Source: Oscillospiraceae bacterium (GTDB lineage Bacteria > Bacillota > Clostridia > Oscillospirales > Oscillospiraceae). Taken from it: a stretch of 64,000 bases of DNA. The stretch is taken from NCBI GenBank assembly GCA_017538965.1, contig JAFYHU010000080.1:225273-289272 (forward strand), written 5' to 3'. A program made the position numbers and the translations under genes. Shown piece by piece: positions 1 to 8,618 of this stretch (its first letter is position 1; each line of letters starts with the position of its first letter). The notes beneath the pieces were generated by a model. The model saw only the letters and a program-made list of their open reading frames with translations. It was not told where the DNA came from and searched no databases.

Positions 1-1
1 T

Positions 2-778
2 ATCGGCTGGGGCCTGGACTATCCCTTCCTCGGTCAATTCGGCATGGGCGAGGTGTCCCACAAGAAATATCTGAACGATTACCTGACCGGCCGCTTCCCC
101 GGAAGCCCGGCCCGGGGCGAACTGTACAACGATGATCCGCGTCTGGGCGACGCCCGCCTCTGCGGGACGACGGCCTCTCTCTGCGGCATCGAGAGCGCAC
201 GCTATGAGCAGAACGACGAAAAGCTGGCCTGGGCGCTGCGCCTGGACCTGATGCTGCACGCCTGCATGTTTACGCTCAGCGGCATCCCGGTTCTCTATGC
301 AGGGGATGAGATCGGCCGCGAAAACGACTACGGCTACCACGAAGACCCGATGAAGGCGGCCGACAGCCGCTATCTGCACCGCGGAAAGATGGACTGGGCC
401 GCGGCGGAGAAACGGAACGACCCGGAGAGCAGCGAAGGACGCCTGTTCCGGACCCTGCGCAGGCTCGAAACGCTTCGAACGGAGCACCGCGTCTTCGACG
501 GGAAAGCGGATACCTGGATTCTCGACACGAAGGACGACAGCGTGCTCGGGATCGGCCGCTACCGGGAAGGAGAAAAACTGCTGGCGCTGTTCAACTTTGC
601 CGGAGACGAGCGCTTCGTCTCGCTGGAGAGCGAACTGGGCGAGTATCGGGATCTTCTTGAGGAAAGCCCCGCGGACAAAAGCAGCCTGCGCATTCCGCCC
701 GGCGGATTTCTCTGGCTGCTCTGTGAATTTGAGACGGAAGAAACGGAAGGAGAGAGCGAGAATGAAGAAAAGCTTTGA
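2..778 (+). CDS. Amylosucrase-like GH13 glucosyltransferase/hydrolase, C-terminal part (5' end outside window)
   Basis: The gene is open at the left edge; reading frame 2 runs straight in from the first bases. The encoded part starts at the IGWGL segment, which in amylosucrases (GH13 subfamily 4) is the end of the conserved HDDIGW motif near the active site. It continues through GIPVLYAGDEIG (late barrel strand) into a C-terminal beta domain. Amylosucrase splits sucrose, transferring glucose to a glucan and releasing fructose; sucrose phosphorylase or another GH13 enzyme is possible because the catalytic Asp/Glu segment is off-window. The next gene, a fructokinase, starts inside its last codons, which fits fructose release. 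The tail after FLWLL is acidic and probably dispensable. Confidence 0.8.
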   Translation: MGWGLDYPFLGQFGMGEVSHKKYLNDYLTGRFPGSPARGELYNDDPRLGDARLCGTTASLCGIESARYEQNDEKLAWALRLDLMLHACMFTLSGIPVLYAGDEIGRENDYGYHEDPMKAADSRYLHRGKMDWAAAEKRNDPESSEGRLFRTLRRLETLRTEHRVFDGKADTWILDTKDDSVLGIGRYREGEKLLALFNFAGDERFVSLESELGEYRDLLEESPADKSSLRIPPGGFLWLLCEFETEETEGESENEEKL

Positions 779-1721
779 TGTGGTCGCACTGGGCGAACTG
801 CTCATCGACTTTACCGAAAACGGAACCAGCGCCCAGGGAAACCCTCTCATGGAGGCCAACCCCGGCGGCGCACCCTGCAACGTGCTGGCGATGCTGAAAA
901 AACTCGGGAAGAACTGCGCATTCATCGGCAAGGTGGGCGAGGACCTGTTCGGGAGAATGTTGCGGGAGGAGATCGTCCGGGCGGGCATCTGCGACGAGGC
1001 CCTGCTGACCGATCCCGACGCCCGCACGACCCTGGCCTTCGTCAAGACCTTCCCGAACGGAGACCGGGACTTTTCCTTCTATCGCAACCCCGGCGCCGAC
1101 ATGATGCTGCGCGAGGACGAACTGCCCCTGGAGATGCTGAAAGACACCCGGATTTTCCACTTCGGTACGCTGTCCATGACGCATCCCTCGGTCCGGCGGG
1201 CGACGAAGACCGCGGTCAGGACCGCGAAGGAAGCCGGCGCGCTCATCTCCTTTGACCCCAACCTGCGCCCGCCTCTCTGGGCAAACCTGGAGGAGGCGAG
1301 AGAGCAGATCGGCTGGGGCCTCGGCCAGTGCGATATTCTCAAGATCGCCGACAACGAACTGAAGTTTATGACCGGGGAGGACGACTTCGGCGCGGGTGCT
1401 GCCGTGCTGAGAGAGCGGTATCCCAACATCCGAATCCTGAACGTCACGGCCGGCGGCGACGGCAGCTGGTCCTGGTGCGGCAGCGAGACTGTTTTTGAAC
1501 CGGCCTGCAGCCTCGGCGGCGTGATCGAGACCACCGGCGCCGGGGACACCTTCTGCGCCTGCGTGCTCAACGACGTGCTCGAATACGGGATCGACGGGCG
1601 GAAGGAGAGCGACCTGCACCGCATGCTCCGCTATGCCAACACGGCGGCGTATCTCGTGACCACCCGAAAGGGCGCCATCCGCTCGATGCCGGAGAGAGAA
1701 GAAGTGGAAATACTCCTGTAA
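762..1721 (+). CDS. PfkB-family fructokinase
   Basis: This 319-residue PfkB carbohydrate kinase should phosphorylate fructose with ATP in the cytosol. It has the N-terminal sugar-binding motif with NPGGAPCN (about residues 29-36) and the C-terminal anion-hole/catalytic-base signature TTGAGDTFC (about residues 251-259). The ATG at 762 was chosen because a strong GGAAGGAG ribosome site lies just upstream and MKKSFDVVALGE matches family N-termini; the frame is open further upstream but overlaps the GH13 gene. The start lies 17 nt inside the upstream gene, so the two are translationally coupled and probably form a sucrose-use module. A symmetrical terminator follows the stop. Confidence 0.9.
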   Translation: MKKSFDVVALGELLIDFTENGTSAQGNPLMEANPGGAPCNVLAMLKKLGKNCAFIGKVGEDLFGRMLREEIVRAGICDEALLTDPDARTTLAFVKTFPNGDRDFSFYRNPGADMMLREDELPLEMLKDTRIFHFGTLSMTHPSVRRATKTAVRTAKEAGALISFDPNLRPPLWANLEEAREQIGWGLGQCDILKIADNELKFMTGEDDFGAGAAVLRERYPNIRILNVTAGGDGSWSWCGSETVFEPACSLGGVIETTGAGDTFCACVLNDVLEYGIDGRKESDLHRMLRYANTAAYLVTTRKGAIRSMPEREEVEILL

Positions 1722-1728
1722 AAGTTAC

Positions 1729-1770
1729 ACATCAAAAAAGGACGGTCATCTGACCGTCCTTTTTTGATGT
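1729..1770. terminator. Bidirectional rho-independent terminator
   Basis: The sequence is a near-perfect palindrome with stem GGACGGTCA/TGACCGTCC. It is flanked by A6 on the left and T6 on the right, so it can end transcription from the fructokinase (plus) and from the convergent MATE gene (minus). Confidence 0.92.
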
Positions 1771-1779
1771 GCCTTTCGG

Positions 1780-3147
1780 CTATCGCTCGCTTAATGATTT
1801 TTCCATTCCGCGCAGGGCCGAGCGCAGGAAGAAGGCACTGGCGATGAGCGAGACGATCTCGGCGATGGGAAAGCACCACCAGACGTTGTTGACATCCCCC
1901 GTCAGCGAGAGCAGCCAGGCCGCCGGGATCAGGGCCAGAACCTGACGCAGGATTGAAACGAAGAGGGAATACAGACTGCGGTCCAGCGCCTGACAGGCAG
2001 AGCCCGCCACGATGCAGAAGCCGGCAAAGATGAAGTGCCAGCTGATGCGGCGCAGGGCCTTGACGCCGATGGACAGCATCATCTCGGACGGGCTGAAGAT
2101 GCTCAGCAGCTGCGCCGGGAACAGCTGGAATACCAGCAGACCCAGCACCAGGAAAAATGTGGCATACAGCACGCCGAAGCGGATGGTGCGGTAGATGCGC
2201 TCCTTTTTTCCGGCGCCGTAGTTGTAGCCGATGATCGGGATCATCGCGTTGTTCAGGCCGAAAACCGGCATGAAGAAGAAACTCTGAATCTTGAAATAGA
2301 CGCCGTACACGGCGACGGCTGTCGAGGTAAAGGCACCCAGAATGATGTTCATCAGGTAGTTGGTGATCGAGCCGATGCCCATCATCAGGATGGACGGGAA
2401 GCCGATCTGATAGATGCGCCGCACGATTCTGCCCACAGGGCGGATGTCCCGCAGCGCAAGGGGCACTTCCCGGTTTCGCCGGATATGGAACAGAAAGCCG
2501 AAGAAGGCGCCGAGAGCCTGCCCGATGACGGTCGCGATGGCCGCGCCGGCCGTGCCCATCGCCGGCAGGCCGCACCAGCCGAAGATAAAGAACGGGTCCA
2601 GAATGATGTTGGTCACCGCACCGATGATCTGAGTCCACATCGAGTATTTCGTGAGGCCTGTCGACTGCAGAAAGCGTTCAACGCAGACTTCGAGATAGAC
2701 AAACAGCGAACCGATCGTCACGATGCGCAGATAACTGTCCGCATAGCTGCGGATGCTCTCGACATTTGTCTGCGATCGGATGAAGGCGTCCGCCCCGAAA
2801 ATGCCGAACAGAGCCATCAGCGCCCAACAGCAGAAGCAGAGGAAGATGGCCGTGCCGGCGGTCTTGCTCGCCTCTTCCCGGTCACCTCTGCCCAGCGCCC
2901 GCGAGATCAGCGTGCTGACGCCGACCCCGGTGCCTGTGGCGAGGCCGATCATGATATTCTGGGCGGGGAAGGCCAGCGAAAGGGCCGACAGGCAGTCCTC
3001 GGAGACCATGGAGACATAGATGCTGTCCACGATGTTGTAAAGCGCCTGCACCAGCATCGACAGCATCATGGGGATGGCCAGCTTCAGAAGCAGCCGCCCT
3101 TCCTGCATTTCTCCCATTCGCCGGGAGTCGAGTGTATTTCCAGCCAT
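1780..3147 (-). CDS. MATE family multidrug/Na+ antiporter
   Basis: The 455-residue product has about twelve hydrophobic segments in two similar halves, the usual MATE/NorM/DinF layout. It opens with the family-typical run LLLKLAIPMMLSMLVQALYN (about residues 18-37) and carries the second-half motif with FGLNNAMIPIIGYNYGA. It should export cationic drugs or metabolites across the membrane using Na+ or H+ gradients; the substrate cannot be read from sequence. No strong ribosome site precedes the ATG at 3147. A start ten codons later is possible but no better supported. It is monocistronic and convergent with the fructokinase gene, sharing its terminator. Confidence 0.9.
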   Translation of the reverse strand: MAGNTLDSRRMGEMQEGRLLLKLAIPMMLSMLVQALYNIVDSIYVSMVSEDCLSALSLAFPAQNIMIGLATGTGVGVSTLISRALGRGDREEASKTAGTAIFLCFCCWALMALFGIFGADAFIRSQTNVESIRSYADSYLRIVTIGSLFVYLEVCVERFLQSTGLTKYSMWTQIIGAVTNIILDPFFIFGWCGLPAMGTAGAAIATVIGQALGAFFGFLFHIRRNREVPLALRDIRPVGRIVRRIYQIGFPSILMMGIGSITNYLMNIILGAFTSTAVAVYGVYFKIQSFFFMPVFGLNNAMIPIIGYNYGAGKKERIYRTIRFGVLYATFFLVLGLLVFQLFPAQLLSIFSPSEMMLSIGVKALRRISWHFIFAGFCIVAGSACQALDRSLYSLFVSILRQVLALIPAAWLLSLTGDVNNVWWCFPIAEIVSLIASAFFLRSALRGMEKSLSER

Positions 3148-3367
3148 ACCTACTTACTTACTCTTTTCTTTCCAAATTCTTATTTGCTCCCGTTCTCAGC
3201 TTTCTGCAATTACGCGGAATCGTGCCTTTCCCCTCGCTCTTACCTCTCCCCGCCGCGTTTTATATAATAATCCATTCGCGGCAGCAGTGCTTGTCAAGGG
3301 GCTTATCGTTCCCTGGCCGCGAAACAATACCGCCTGATTGGGAGCGCCAGTAACGTGCGTCGGGCGA

Positions 3368-4624
3368 TCAGCGGATCTGGCCGGTGCCGCGGACGATATA
3401 TTTATAGGTGTTCAGTTCCTCGAGACCCATGGGGCCGCGGGCGTGCAGTTTCTGGGTGGAGATGCCCATCTCGCAGCCCAGGCCGAATTCCCCGCCGTCG
3501 GTAAAGCGGGTGGAGCAGTTGACGTAGACGGCTGCCGCGTCCACCAGCGCGGTGAACTTCGCGGCGCTTTCATCGCTGCCGGTCAGGATGGCTTCGCTGT
3601 GGCCGGTCGAGTGTTCGGCGATGTGCGCGATGGCGGCATCGACGTTATCCACGACGCCGACGGCCAGAATGTAATCCAGAAACTCGGTGTCAAAGTCCTT
3701 TTCGCCGGCCGGCGTGCCCGGAATAATCGCTGCGGCCTGTCTGTCGAGACGCAGCTCGACCGGAACCAGACCCTTTTCCCGACGATCGTCAACCAGACGC
3801 TTCTTCAGGCGGGGCAGGAAGCGTTCCGCAATGTCTCTGTGCACCAGCAGCACCTCTTCGGCGTTGCAGACCGAGGGGCGGCTCGCCTTGGCATTTTCGA
3901 TGATATCGAGCGCCCGGTCGAGATCCGCGGTTTTATCCACAAAGATGTGGCAGATGCCGGTGCCGGTCTGGATGCATGGCACCTTCGCGTTCTCCAGGCA
4001 GCGGCGGATCAGGCCCGCGCCGCCGCGGGGAATCAGCAGGTCAATCAGCCCGACGGCCTGCATGAGCTCGTCGGCGCTTTTGTGGTCGGTGTCCTCGACG
4101 AAGCCGACCAGCTCCTTCGGAAGACCTGTGTCCTCGAGACCGTGGTGAATGGCCTGAACAATCGCTCTGTTCGAGCGGAAGGATTCCTTCCCGCCGCGCA
4201 GCACGACCGCGTTGCCGGACTTCAGCGCCAGCACGGCGGCGTCAGAGGTGACGTTCGGGCGGCTCTCATAGATGATGGCGATCACACCGAGAGGAGCCGA
4301 GGTCTTCTCAATTACCAGCCCGTTCGGGCGTTCCACCCTGCGAAGCACCTTTCCCTCCGGGTCCGGAAGCGCCGCGACCTCGCGCACGCCCTGCGCCATG
4401 CCGGCGATGCGCTCTTCGTTCAGGGTGAGCCGGTCCATCATCACTTCGCCGTACTTGCTCTTCGCCGCCTCGATGTCCTCCCGGTTGGCGGACAGAATGG
4501 CATCCTGCTCCGCGACCAGCCGCCGTGCGATGGCCTCCAGCGCGGCATTTTTCTTTTCCGTTGCGCCTGTCAGAGCGGGCAGCGCAGCGCGCGTCTCCCG
4601 CAGCATGTCCTGTGTGTTTTTCAT
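3368..4624 (-). CDS. proA: Gamma-glutamyl phosphate reductase
   Basis: This 418-residue enzyme carries out the second step of proline synthesis, NADPH-dependent reduction of gamma-glutamyl phosphate to glutamate semialdehyde. It belongs to the aldehyde dehydrogenase superfamily. The catalytic cysteine lies in VNCSTRFTDGGEFGLG near the C-terminus, and the nucleotide-binding region IYESRPNV is present. Length is normal for ProA. Its ATG overlaps the proB stop by ATGA, so translation is coupled and the two products can hand over the unstable phosphate intermediate. Confidence 0.96.
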   Translation of the reverse strand: MKNTQDMLRETRAALPALTGATEKKNAALEAIARRLVAEQDAILSANREDIEAAKSKYGEVMMDRLTLNEERIAGMAQGVREVAALPDPEGKVLRRVERPNGLVIEKTSAPLGVIAIIYESRPNVTSDAAVLALKSGNAVVLRGGKESFRSNRAIVQAIHHGLEDTGLPKELVGFVEDTDHKSADELMQAVGLIDLLIPRGGAGLIRRCLENAKVPCIQTGTGICHIFVDKTADLDRALDIIENAKASRPSVCNAEEVLLVHRDIAERFLPRLKKRLVDDRREKGLVPVELRLDRQAAAIIPGTPAGEKDFDTEFLDYILAVGVVDNVDAAIAHIAEHSTGHSEAILTGSDESAAKFTALVDAAAVYVNCSTRFTDGGEFGLGCEMGISTQKLHARGPMGLEELNTYKYIVRGTGQIR

Positions 4625-5394
4625 TTGTTTTTCCTCCCAATAAAGCGTGTTCCGACCGAATTGCCGTCCAGAATATCATACAGAACCTTCGGCCGGGCAC
4701 CGTTGACGATGATCATGTCCGTCCCGGCTTCCATACAGATTTTTGCCGCCGCCAGCTTGGTGGCCATGCCGCCGGTAGAGAGAGCCGTCCCGCTTCCGCC
4801 GGCACCCGCCGTCATTTCCGGTGTGATCTCCCGCACTTCGGAGATCAGGCGGGCGGATTTCTCCTGCCGCGGGTCGGCGGTATAGAGACCGTCGATGTCG
4901 GTCAGGACGATCAGCAGCTCTGCCTCCACGCTGACCGCGACCAGCGCGCTGAGCGTGTCGTTGTCGCCGACGCCGATCTCGTCCGTCGCGATGCTGTCGT
5001 TCTCGTTGATGATGGGCAGCGCGCCGAGCTCCAGCAGGCGCTGCAGGGTATTGGCAAAGTTCCGGTGCCGCGTTTCATCTCGAAGATCCTCGCCGGTCAG
5101 CAGAATCTGGGCGACGGTGTGGTTGTACTCCGAAAACAGTTTGTCATAGACATACATCAGTTCGCACTGACCGACCGCCGCGGCCGCCTGTTTGGTGGGC
5201 ATGTCCTGCGGCCGGCAGGTCAGGTTCAGCTTCCCGACGCCCATGCCGATGGCGCCCGACGAGACCAGGATGATCTCATGCCCGGCATTCTTCGCGTCGC
5301 TGAGCACCTTGCACAGGGTTTCCACGTGCCGGATGTCCAGGTGACCGGAGGGGTGCGTCAGCGTCGAGGTGCCGACTTTGACTGTAATTCGCAT
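4621..5394 (-). CDS. proB: Glutamate 5-kinase, short form without PUA domain
   Basis: This amino-acid kinase phosphorylates glutamate to start proline synthesis. Visible motifs are VKVGTSTLT at the N-terminus, LVSSGAIGMG, INENDSI and the GTALSTGGMATKLAAA segment. At 257 residues it ends right after the kinase domain, whereas E. coli ProB (about 367) carries a C-terminal PUA domain. Short versions are known in other bacteria. The start at 5394 is preferred over the in-frame ATG at 5400 because AAGGA abuts the upstream ATG but sits six nt from 5394. A consensus promoter lies upstream on the minus strand. Confidence 0.94.
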   Translation of the reverse strand: MRITVKVGTSTLTHPSGHLDIRHVETLCKVLSDAKNAGHEIILVSSGAIGMGVGKLNLTCRPQDMPTKQAAAAVGQCELMYVYDKLFSEYNHTVAQILLTGEDLRDETRHRNFANTLQRLLELGALPIINENDSIATDEIGVGDNDTLSALVAVSVEAELLIVLTDIDGLYTADPRQEKSARLISEVREITPEMTAGAGGSGTALSTGGMATKLAAAKICMEAGTDMIIVNGARPKVLYDILDGNSVGTRFIGRKNK

Positions 5395-5424
5395 ATACAT
5401 TCCTTCTTCCGTTCAGATTATTGC

Positions 5425-5453
5425 AGTCTACACTAAAAACAAGGCTCCGTCAA
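5425..5453 (-). promoter_or_regulatory. Sigma-A promoter of proBA
   Basis: Read on the minus strand: -35 TTGACG, 17-nt spacer, -10 TAGACT. It lies about 30 nt upstream of proB and is divergent from the rimI promoter. Confidence 0.7.
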
Positions 5454-5467
5454 GCCTCAGGGAGTCA

Positions 5468-5496
5468 TTGACGAAATTCGAAAAGAAATCTATAAT
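5468..5496 (+). promoter_or_regulatory. Sigma-A promoter of rimI-tsaD-radC, apparently leaderless
   Basis: -35 TTGACG, 17-nt spacer, -10 TATAAT. The -10 ends only 6 nt before the rimI ATG at 5503, so a normal start site would fall on or next to the start codon. No Shine-Dalgarno sequence precedes that ATG. Confidence 0.85.
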
Positions 5497-5502
5497 AGGC
5501 GC

Positions 5503-5955
5503 ATGAGAGAGAACGTAAAAATCTGTACGGCGGAAGACGTGCCTGCGCTTGCTGCCGTGGAAAATGCCTGCTTCTCCCGGCCCCTGAGCGAAGGGCAGAT
5601 CCGCTCGCTGATACAGTCGGAAAATACGGTTTTCCTCGGAACGCGGGAAGGGGAGAGGCTTGTCGGCTCGGTATGGGTCCAGATTGTGCTGGACGAGGGC
5701 TATATCGGCAACGTAGCCGTGCTGCCGGAATGCCGACGCCGCGGCCTTGCCGACGGCCTGCTCCGGGCGCTCGATGAGCTGGCCCGGGACCGCGGCCTGC
5801 GCTTTCTGACGCTGGAGGTGCGCGCCGGCAACACCCCGGCTATCCGCCTGTATGAAAAAAACGGCTACCTGCGCGCCGGATTCCGTCCCGGCTACTATTC
5901 CGCCCCGAAAGAGGACGCTGTTCTGATGACAAAGGAGTTTGAACACGACGAATGA
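5503..5955 (+). CDS. rimI: Ribosomal protein S18-alanine N-acetyltransferase (GNAT)
   Basis: The 150-residue GNAT acetyltransferase carries the acetyl-CoA-binding motif A as VAVLPECRRRGLADGLL and the C-terminal YEKNGY typical of RimI. It probably acetylates the N-terminus of ribosomal protein S18; other protein or peptide substrates cannot be excluded. It sits directly upstream of tsaD with an ATGA overlap, the common arrangement in Bacillota, but tsaB and tsaE, often found alongside, are absent here. The start lies right at the predicted transcription start, suggesting leaderless translation. Confidence 0.88.
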   Translation: MRENVKICTAEDVPALAAVENACFSRPLSEGQIRSLIQSENTVFLGTREGERLVGSVWVQIVLDEGYIGNVAVLPECRRRGLADGLLRALDELARDRGLRFLTLEVRAGNTPAIRLYEKNGYLRAGFRPGYYSAPKEDAVLMTKEFEHDE

Positions 5956-6986
5956 ACATTCTTGCTTTTGAATCCACCTGCGATGAGACCGCCGTCGCCG
6001 TTGTACGGGACGGGAGAGAGGTTCTCAGCGACCAGGTCTTCTCGCAGGCCGACCTGCACGCCGTCTACGGCGGGGTTGTCCCGGAAATCGCCTCGCGCAG
6101 CCATGTGGAGGCAATCTCGCTGCTGTCCGAGCGCGCCCTGCAGGAGGCCGGGATCGGCAGGCGGGACATCGACGCCGTTGCGGTTGCCTACGCGCCCGGC
6201 CTGATCGGTGCGGTGCTCGTCGGGGTTAACTTTGCCAAAGCGGCCGCGGCGGTGCTGGACGTTCCGCTGATCCCCGTTCATCATATCCGCGGGCATATCG
6301 CGGCCAACTACCTTGCCTTTCCGGAGCTTGAGCCGCCCTTTGTGTGCCTTGCCATCTCCGGAGGCAACACGCTGATCGCCGATGTGCGCGACTATACCGA
6401 CCTTCATATTCTCGGCGCGACCCGGGACGATGCCGCGGGCGAGTGCTTTGACAAGACGGCCCGCGTGCTCGGCCTGCCTTATCCGGGCGGAAAACCGATC
6501 GACGAGCTTTCCAAAACCGGGGACGACAGCCGCTATGTCTTCCCGCAGGCGCACATCGAAGGGCATCCCTACGACATGAGCTTCTCCGGGCTCAAGACCG
6601 CGGTGATCAATCTGGCACACCACGCGGAGCAGACCAGAGAAAAACTCGACCGCGCCTCGCTGGCCGCTTCCTTCACCAAAGCCGTCAGCGACAGTCTGGT
6701 TCCGCGCGCCATGCGCGCCGTGGAGGAACTCGGCTACGGCAAACTGGTTGTCGCCGGCGGCGTCGCGGCGAATTCCCGCATCCGGCGCGATTTTCAGACC
6801 GCGGCAGAGGAAAAGCACATCGCCCTGTTCATCCCTCCTCTGCGTCTCTGCGGCGACAATGCCGCCATGATCGGCGCGCAGGGCTATTACGAATACCGCG
6901 CGGGCGTGCGGGCCGGCAGCGATCTCAATGCCTTTGCCAGCCTTGACCTGTCCCGCAGCTACGGAGAGGAAAGGACCGAGCCATGA
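5952..6986 (+). CDS. tsaD: tRNA N6-adenosine threonylcarbamoyltransferase TsaD
   Basis: This 344-residue ASKHA-fold enzyme transfers the threonylcarbamoyl group to A37 of ANN-decoding tRNAs, working with TsaB and TsaE. It starts with ESTCDETAVAVV, carries the metal-binding HHIRGH segment (about residues 110-115), the SFSGLKTAV region and the C-terminal LCGDNAAM motif. Length is typical. It is coupled by ATGA overlaps to both rimI upstream and radC downstream. Confidence 0.97.
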   Translation: MNILAFESTCDETAVAVVRDGREVLSDQVFSQADLHAVYGGVVPEIASRSHVEAISLLSERALQEAGIGRRDIDAVAVAYAPGLIGAVLVGVNFAKAAAAVLDVPLIPVHHIRGHIAANYLAFPELEPPFVCLAISGGNTLIADVRDYTDLHILGATRDDAAGECFDKTARVLGLPYPGGKPIDELSKTGDDSRYVFPQAHIEGHPYDMSFSGLKTAVINLAHHAEQTREKLDRASLAASFTKAVSDSLVPRAMRAVEELGYGKLVVAGGVAANSRIRRDFQTAAEEKHIALFIPPLRLCGDNAAMIGAQGYYEYRAGVRAGSDLNAFASLDLSRSYGEERTEP

Positions 6987-7678
6987 GCAGCCGGGAAGAA
7001 GAACTGAAAAAACAGCGCAGCGGCCACCGCGAAAGGGTCCGCAAACGTTTTCTGGAGGAGAGCCTCGACGGATTCAAGGATTATGAAGCACTCGAGCTGC
7101 TCCTCTTCTATGCTGTTCCGCGGCAGGATACTAAAGTGATTGCCAAGCGACTGATCGAGCAGTACGGCAGTCTGCATGCTGTGTTCCATGCCTCACCGGA
7201 AAGCCTGATGAATGAGGCGCGCCTGACCGAGCCGACCGCCGTGCTGATTTCGATGATCCCGCAGCTGGCCCGAAAGATCGAAGAGCGGCAGGTGCAGGAG
7301 AGCGCCGTCATCCGCAGCACGCTGGACGCCGGCAGGGAAGTCTGCGCCCTGTTTCGGAACCGGCAGGAGGAGAGCGTGCGCATTCTCTGCCTGAACGCTG
7401 CCGGCAAGGTCGTCCGACGCGCCAGAATCGCCGAGGGCGACGTGAACGCGGTCCACTTTCCGATCCGCAAGCTGGTCGAGGAAGCGCTCGCCTGCAAGGC
7501 GGTCTCGGTGATTCTCACGCATAATCATCCCGGAGGCACCATGTCGCCCTCGCAGGAGGATCTCGCGGCGACGGAATCGGCGAAAAAAGCACTTGATACC
7601 GTCGGCATCCGCCTGCTGGACCATCTGATCGTCGCGGATGACAACTACTGCTCGCTCCGCGAGGAGGGCTACCTGTAA
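6983..7678 (+). CDS. radC: RadC family JAMM-domain protein
   Basis: The 231-residue protein has an N-terminal helix-hairpin-helix-like region (about 1-105) and a C-terminal MPN/JAMM metalloprotease-like domain with the full motif THNHPGGTMSPSQED (about residues 178-192). RadC was once linked to DNA repair, but its true function is unsettled. It is the last gene of the rimI-tsaD-radC operon, joined by a 4-nt overlap. Confidence 0.93.
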   Translation: MSSREEELKKQRSGHRERVRKRFLEESLDGFKDYEALELLLFYAVPRQDTKVIAKRLIEQYGSLHAVFHASPESLMNEARLTEPTAVLISMIPQLARKIEERQVQESAVIRSTLDAGREVCALFRNRQEESVRILCLNAAGKVVRRARIAEGDVNAVHFPIRKLVEEALACKAVSVILTHNHPGGTMSPSQEDLAATESAKKALDTVGIRLLDHLIVADDNYCSLREEGYL

Positions 7679-7683
7679 GCAGC

Positions 7684-7771
7684 ATTCGCTGTTATTATGT
7701 TAATTGAGAATGTTTCTTTTTTGTAAAGATTACCCTTTCTGTAACCCTCTGTTAAATGATAAACAGCGAAT
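7684..7771. repeat. Inverted repeat ATTCGCTGTT/AACAGCGAAT downstream of radC
   Basis: A perfect 10-bp inverted repeat (7684-7693 and 7762-7771) encloses 68 nt of AT-rich sequence just after radC. It could close a long stem-loop in the transcript tail. The remaining intergenic sequence up to the tRNA promoter shows no gene. Confidence 0.45.
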
Positions 7772-7891
7772 TTTCGGCCGTTTTCCCCGCCGGACCTGTC
7801 GAAAACCCTGTTCAAAATGTCAATAACTTTTTTTCATGGATGTATTTTTTGCTCATTATGTAACCTGCTCTCTCCGGCGGAGAGAAAACAG

Positions 7892-7920
7892 TTGACGAAT
7901 CAGGTGACTTGTGGTACTAT
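7892..7920 (+). promoter_or_regulatory. Promoter of tRNA-Thr
   Basis: -35 TTGACG, 17-nt spacer, -10 TACTAT, ending 23 nt before the mature tRNA 5' end. Confidence 0.85.
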
Positions 7921-7943
7921 AACGTGGCCTTCAGGGCCGGTGC

Positions 7944-8019
7944 GCTGGTGTAGCTCAGTCGGTAGAGCGACGCACTCGTAATGCGTAGGTCGCCGGTTCG
8001 AGTCCGGCCTCCAGCTCCA
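7944..8019 (+). tRNA. tRNA-Thr (anticodon CGU)
   Basis: The 76-nt cloverleaf is complete. The acceptor stem has one T-T mismatch. The D arm is GCTC/GAGC, the anticodon stem ACGCA/TGCGT has loop CTCGTAA (anticodon CGT, reading ACG), and the T arm is GCCGG-TTCGAGT-CCGGC. CCA is encoded. It is a single tRNA with its own promoter and a strong terminator right behind it. Confidence 0.96.
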
Positions 8020-8060
8020 TGAAAGAAACCTGATTTGTCTGCCAAATCAGGTTTCTTTCA
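8020..8060 (+). terminator. Terminator of tRNA-Thr
   Basis: A perfect long stem, GAAAGAAACCTGATTTG with its complement around a short TCTGC loop, begins directly after the CCA end. The right arm ends in GGTTTCTTTCA. Confidence 0.85.
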
Positions 8061-8063
8061 ACT

Positions 8064-8245
8064 AAGTGTTCCGATTCCACGGAACGTGAAGCAAGGCTCC
8101 GCCTTGTGAAGTGCGCTTCGCGCGTGAAGTGTGCATTTGACACGATAGCGGAACACTTAACTTCACTTTGCGTCAGTGCCGCAATACTTCACGGCGAGCG
8201 AAAGTGAGCCGCTTCACTTGCCCGTCAGGGCAAACTTCACCAAAG
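8064..8245 (+). repeat. Array of small hairpins separated by GTGAAG/CTTCAC motifs
   Basis: A 10-bp outer stem (AAGTGTTCCG 8064-8073 with CGGAACACTT 8149-8158) encloses short hairpins such as CAAGGC-TCC-GCCTTG, GCGC-TTC-GCGC and GTGT-ACAC, with GTGAAG at 8086, 8106 and 8124. The pattern then flips: CTTCAC at 8161, 8187, 8212 and 8235 separates TTGCG/CGCAA, CGGC/GCCG and TTGCCC/GGGCAA hairpins. It ends 10 nt before the four-helix-bundle gene and is probably transcribed as its leader. Confidence 0.8.
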
Positions 8246-8255
8246 GGAAACGATC

Positions 8256-8618
8256 ATGCAGGAATCAAAACTTCGCACGCAATCTCTTGATTTTGCAGTT
8301 TCGATTATTAACCTTGTTAAGGACCTGAAATCCAAACATGAATCAATAATCTCCAATCAAATCGGGAGAAGCGGAACCTCCATTGGCGCAAACATCCGCG
8401 AGGCGCAGTATGCACACGGTAAGCCGGATTTCATTGCCAAACTGCAGATCGCTCTGAAAGAAGCCAACGAGACCGGGTATTGGCTGGAACTGCTTTACAG
8501 GACCGGATATCTGCGGGAAGAAGAATTTAAAGCGCTCGATTCTGCCTGTGCAAATTTACGGGTCATGCTGATCTCATCTATCAATACAACAAAGCAGAAT
8601 ATGAATAAGAACAGCTAG
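8256..8618 (+). CDS. Four-helix-bundle protein (23S rRNA intervening-sequence protein family)
   Basis: The 120-residue helical protein carries the family signature: QIGRSGTSIGANIREA (about residues 36-51) followed by DFIAKLQIALKEANETGYWL. This family includes proteins encoded in 23S rRNA intervening sequences and the Avd accessory protein of diversity-generating retroelements. Here it is free-standing, with no rRNA or reverse transcriptase nearby. Stand-alone members have no settled function. AAGGGA about 7 nt upstream serves as ribosome site. It sits behind the hairpin array and ahead of a terminator, so tRNA terminator, array, gene and terminator form a discrete cassette. Confidence 0.88.
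   Translation: MQESKLRTQSLDFAVSIINLVKDLKSKHESIISNQIGRSGTSIGANIREAQYAHGKPDFIAKLQIALKEANETGYWLELLYRTGYLREEEFKALDSACANLRVMLISSINTTKQNMNKNS

Noticed and set aside
3255-3300. Promoter for the MATE gene (TTGACA on the minus strand at 3297-3292)
   Set aside because: A good -35 is present, but the nearest AT-rich -10 candidates are at the wrong spacing (about 22 nt).
7944-8256. Integrative element using tRNA-Thr as attachment site
   Set aside because: No integrase gene and no repeat of the tRNA 3' end was found downstream.
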